Source of the DNA: Anaerolineae bacterium
GTDB lineage: Bacteria > Chloroflexota > Anaerolineae > J102
Direction: 5' to 3'
Length of the DNA stretch: 7,879 bases
Assembly (NCBI GenBank): GCA_027036755.1
Contig: JALWDV010000667.1
Coordinates: 1 to 7,879, forward strand
Of this stretch, positions 6,961-7,879 are shown piece after piece. Position 1 is the first letter of the stretch. Each line of letters begins with the position of its first letter. Below the pieces are notes generated by a model, which had not been told where the DNA came from, ran no database searches, and worked only from the letters and a program-made list of their open reading frames with translations. A program made the translations under genes and the position numbers.

Positions 6961-7014
6961 AACCAACACTTGACTAAACATAATCTAATTACGAAACGTT
7001 TTTGCGCATTACGA
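6942..7014. repeat. Three direct copies of the heptamer ATTACGA (TCGTAAT on the coding strand)
   Basis: Exact copies lie at 6942-6948, 6988-6994 and 7008-7014. The first and third share the longer ATTACGAT, and the first and second share AATTACGA. The second and third start 20 bp apart, close to two helical turns. The first falls within the spacer of the candidate promoter. They could be sites for a regulator of the gene, though in an A+T-rich region chance copies are possible. Confidence 0.4.
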
Positions 7015-7416
7015 TCAGATACTCGCAACAACAAAAAACTTCAGGATTGGACGCCCCCTAACACCAATGCAACTAATCTTCCTAGTTCGCAAACACCAGC
7101 AATTGCTTTGCAGATATACGACAAATATCATTCAAGATAAGTCTATACGTCTCCGGATAGGGATGAACGTCAGCGATTTCGGCCGGAATTCAAAGCCAGC
7201 TGAATTGATGTAAGGGCTGCTTATCAAACAAACTTCATGCCGGAAAACAAGGTGTCAAACAAAAATATCCAGAAGACGGACGATTGCCAGTGAGCGATTT
7301 ATCTTTTCCTATGTTCGCACGGTCGGCAACATTGGTATAACAAAAAGAAAGCAAATCTCACGAACAACCAAAAACCGAAACGTCTTAACAAAAGTATAAC
7401 ACACAAACCCCTTTGC

Positions 7417-7433
7417 ACCAAATACAATTTGGT
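7417..7433. repeat. Perfect 7-bp inverted repeat ACCAAAT-aca-ATTTGGT
   Basis: The arms at 7417-7423 and 7427-7433 are exact reverse complements with a 3-base centre, the form of a site for a dimeric repressor. On the minus strand TTGGTG, overlapping one arm, is 17 bases from a TATACT, a possible but poor promoter about 550 bases upstream of the gene. The loop is too short for a good RNA hairpin, so a DNA-binding site is the likelier reading if it is functional. Confidence 0.35.
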
Positions 7434-7615
7434 CATGGTTGAGATCGCCTATCCGGCATTTTTACAATTTCAACACTTCACAAATTTCGATTACACAAAC
7501 TTTTCCGCGGTGTAAAACCGCCGGAGTTAACGCCATTATTGTCACCGATGTCGGGCATTTATGCAGTGAATTGTAACTGCTCAGGTAGCCTGATTCGGCC
7601 TTGAAAATGCATTGC

Positions 7616-7696
7616 CACGAAGGCTCGAAGGAACGAAGACACGAAGAAAATCCTTATTTCTCACCCTTCGCGCCTTCGTGTCGTCGTGTCTTCGTG
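7616..7696. repeat. Inverted repeat built of four octamers facing four inverted octamers
   Basis: The left arm is four head-to-tail octamers: CACGAAGG (7616), CTCGAAGG (7624), AACGAAGA (7632) and CACGAAGA (7640). After a 17-base A/T-rich centre (7648-7664) the right arm has CCTTCGCG (7665), CCTTCGTG (7673), TCGTCGTG (7681) and TCTTCGTG (7689), i.e. the same octamer inverted four times. The whole could fold as a long imperfect hairpin. From memory, CTTCGTG/CACGAAG strings of this kind are dispersed between genes in many environmental bacterial genomes, so it is probably a repeat-family copy. Confidence 0.75.
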
Positions 7697-7750
7697 GTTC
7701 TTGGCCTTGCTACGTTAGTAGTTCGACAATGTCAAATTCCCTTCAAATAC

Positions 7751-7773
7751 GGCCAGCAATTTCAAATTTGGCC
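7751..7773. repeat. Short interrupted inverted repeat GGCCA-gc-AATTT / AAATT-TGGCC
   Basis: GGCCA (7751-7755) and AATTT (7758-7762) face AAATT (7764-7768) and TGGCC (7769-7773), with a 2-base bulge on the left and a single central base. The centre is too tight for a full RNA stem, so the inner part would open into a loop. It lies between the octamer element and the C/G-rich hairpin. Its role is unknown. Confidence 0.3.
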
Positions 7774-7795
7774 TGGTGACAAGCCCCCCTCCCGG

Positions 7796-7832
7796 CCTCC
7801 CCCCGCTTCGGCTGACGCCTTGCAGGGGGAGG
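7796..7832. repeat. C/G-rich hairpin, probable dispersed intergenic repeat
   Basis: CCTCCCCCCGC (7796-7806) pairs with GCAGGGGGAGG (7822-7832) with one mismatch, leaving a 15-base loop that contains TTCGGC. A further C-tract (7784-7789) lies just before it, and the window ends in CTCCCTCCC. No T-run follows, so I do not call it a terminator. Hairpins made of CCTCCCCC and GGGGGAGG are commonly scattered in intergenic DNA of environmental bacteria. The strand rich in G here could also form a quadruplex. Confidence 0.55.
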
Positions 7833-7879
7833 AGCCCGCTGGATTGCAAATCTGTCGGGCAGATGGTCATCTCCCTCCC

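Larger units (their letters stand above)
6842..7879. other. Long A+T-rich region without a supported gene, upstream of the giant gene
   Basis: About 1.04 kb with no convincing coding frame on either strand and base composition visibly different from the gene. It holds the leader and putative promoter (6842-7014), a perfect inverted repeat (7417-7433), a complex octamer-based inverted repeat (7616-7696), a smaller inverted repeat (7751-7773) and a C/G-rich hairpin (7796-7832). Between about 7015 and 7416, and between about 7434 and 7615, I see nothing I can name. No tRNA or rRNA sequence was recognised. The end of the gene to the right is outside the window. Confidence 0.7.

Noticed and set aside
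7187..7206. AATTCA and TGAATT as an inverted repeat with an 8-base centre
   Set aside because: Six-base arms of low-complexity A/T sequence are expected by chance in a kilobase of this composition.
7299..7436. A 45-codon minus-strand frame (ATG at 7436, TAA at 7299-7301) with two hydrophobic stretches, RR and CC
   Set aside because: The T-rich minus strand of this region makes Phe, Leu and Val by itself. There is no convincing ribosome binding site near the ATG and no recognised family. Conservation in relatives would be needed to revive it.
7502..7527. GCGGT-gtaaa-ACCGC as a possible hairpin terminator
   Set aside because: Only a 5-bp stem with mismatches beyond it and no T-run on either side; too weak.

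Overview
The window holds one very large gene on the minus strand (start near 6841, stop at 32-34) and, upstream of it, about 1 kb with no gene I can support. The gene encodes a secreted, acidic, Asp/Gly/Ser-rich modular surface protein of 2269 residues. No other protein-coding gene and no RNA gene was recognised. Long plus-strand frames across the gene are antisense shadows.

The protein reads as a long extracellular stalk: signal peptide (1-28); a divergent SdrD B/Cna-B-like domain (about 45-150); a beta-propeller-like module (about 160-606); two plain SdrD B domains (610-751, 752-881); three tandem units of 277-282 residues (882-1719); a GEVED-type module (1720-1912); two more SdrD B-type domains (1915-2065, 2066-2225); and a C-terminal transmembrane segment followed by four arginines. 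In each of the three tandem units the SdrD B domain is split by a 147-152 residue jelly-roll-like domain. The insert is bracketed by the only two cysteines of the unit. This nested, triplicated arrangement is the most interesting thing in the window.

The upstream region (6842-7879) is clearly richer in A+T than the gene. Near the gene it has a good ribosome binding site, a near-palindrome beside it, a weak promoter candidate and three copies of a heptamer. Farther up are a perfect 7-bp inverted repeat, an 81-bp inverted repeat built of four octamers facing four octamers, and a C/G-rich hairpin at the window end. The last two look like dispersed intergenic repeats of a large environmental bacterial genome.

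Organism: certainly a bacterium with Sec export. SdrD B stalks with this kind of propeller, GEVED modules and long repeat-bearing intergenic regions are familiar from filamentous Chloroflexota, Bacteroidota, Cyanobacteria and some Proteobacteria. The C-terminus has no LPxTG motif, which argues against a Firmicutes-style sortase substrate, and no Bacteroidota type IX (T9SS) C-terminal domain is visible. Chloroflexota or a Gram-negative environmental bacterium is my guess, at low confidence. With one gene visible, partners such as a sorting peptidase or a secretion system cannot be assessed.
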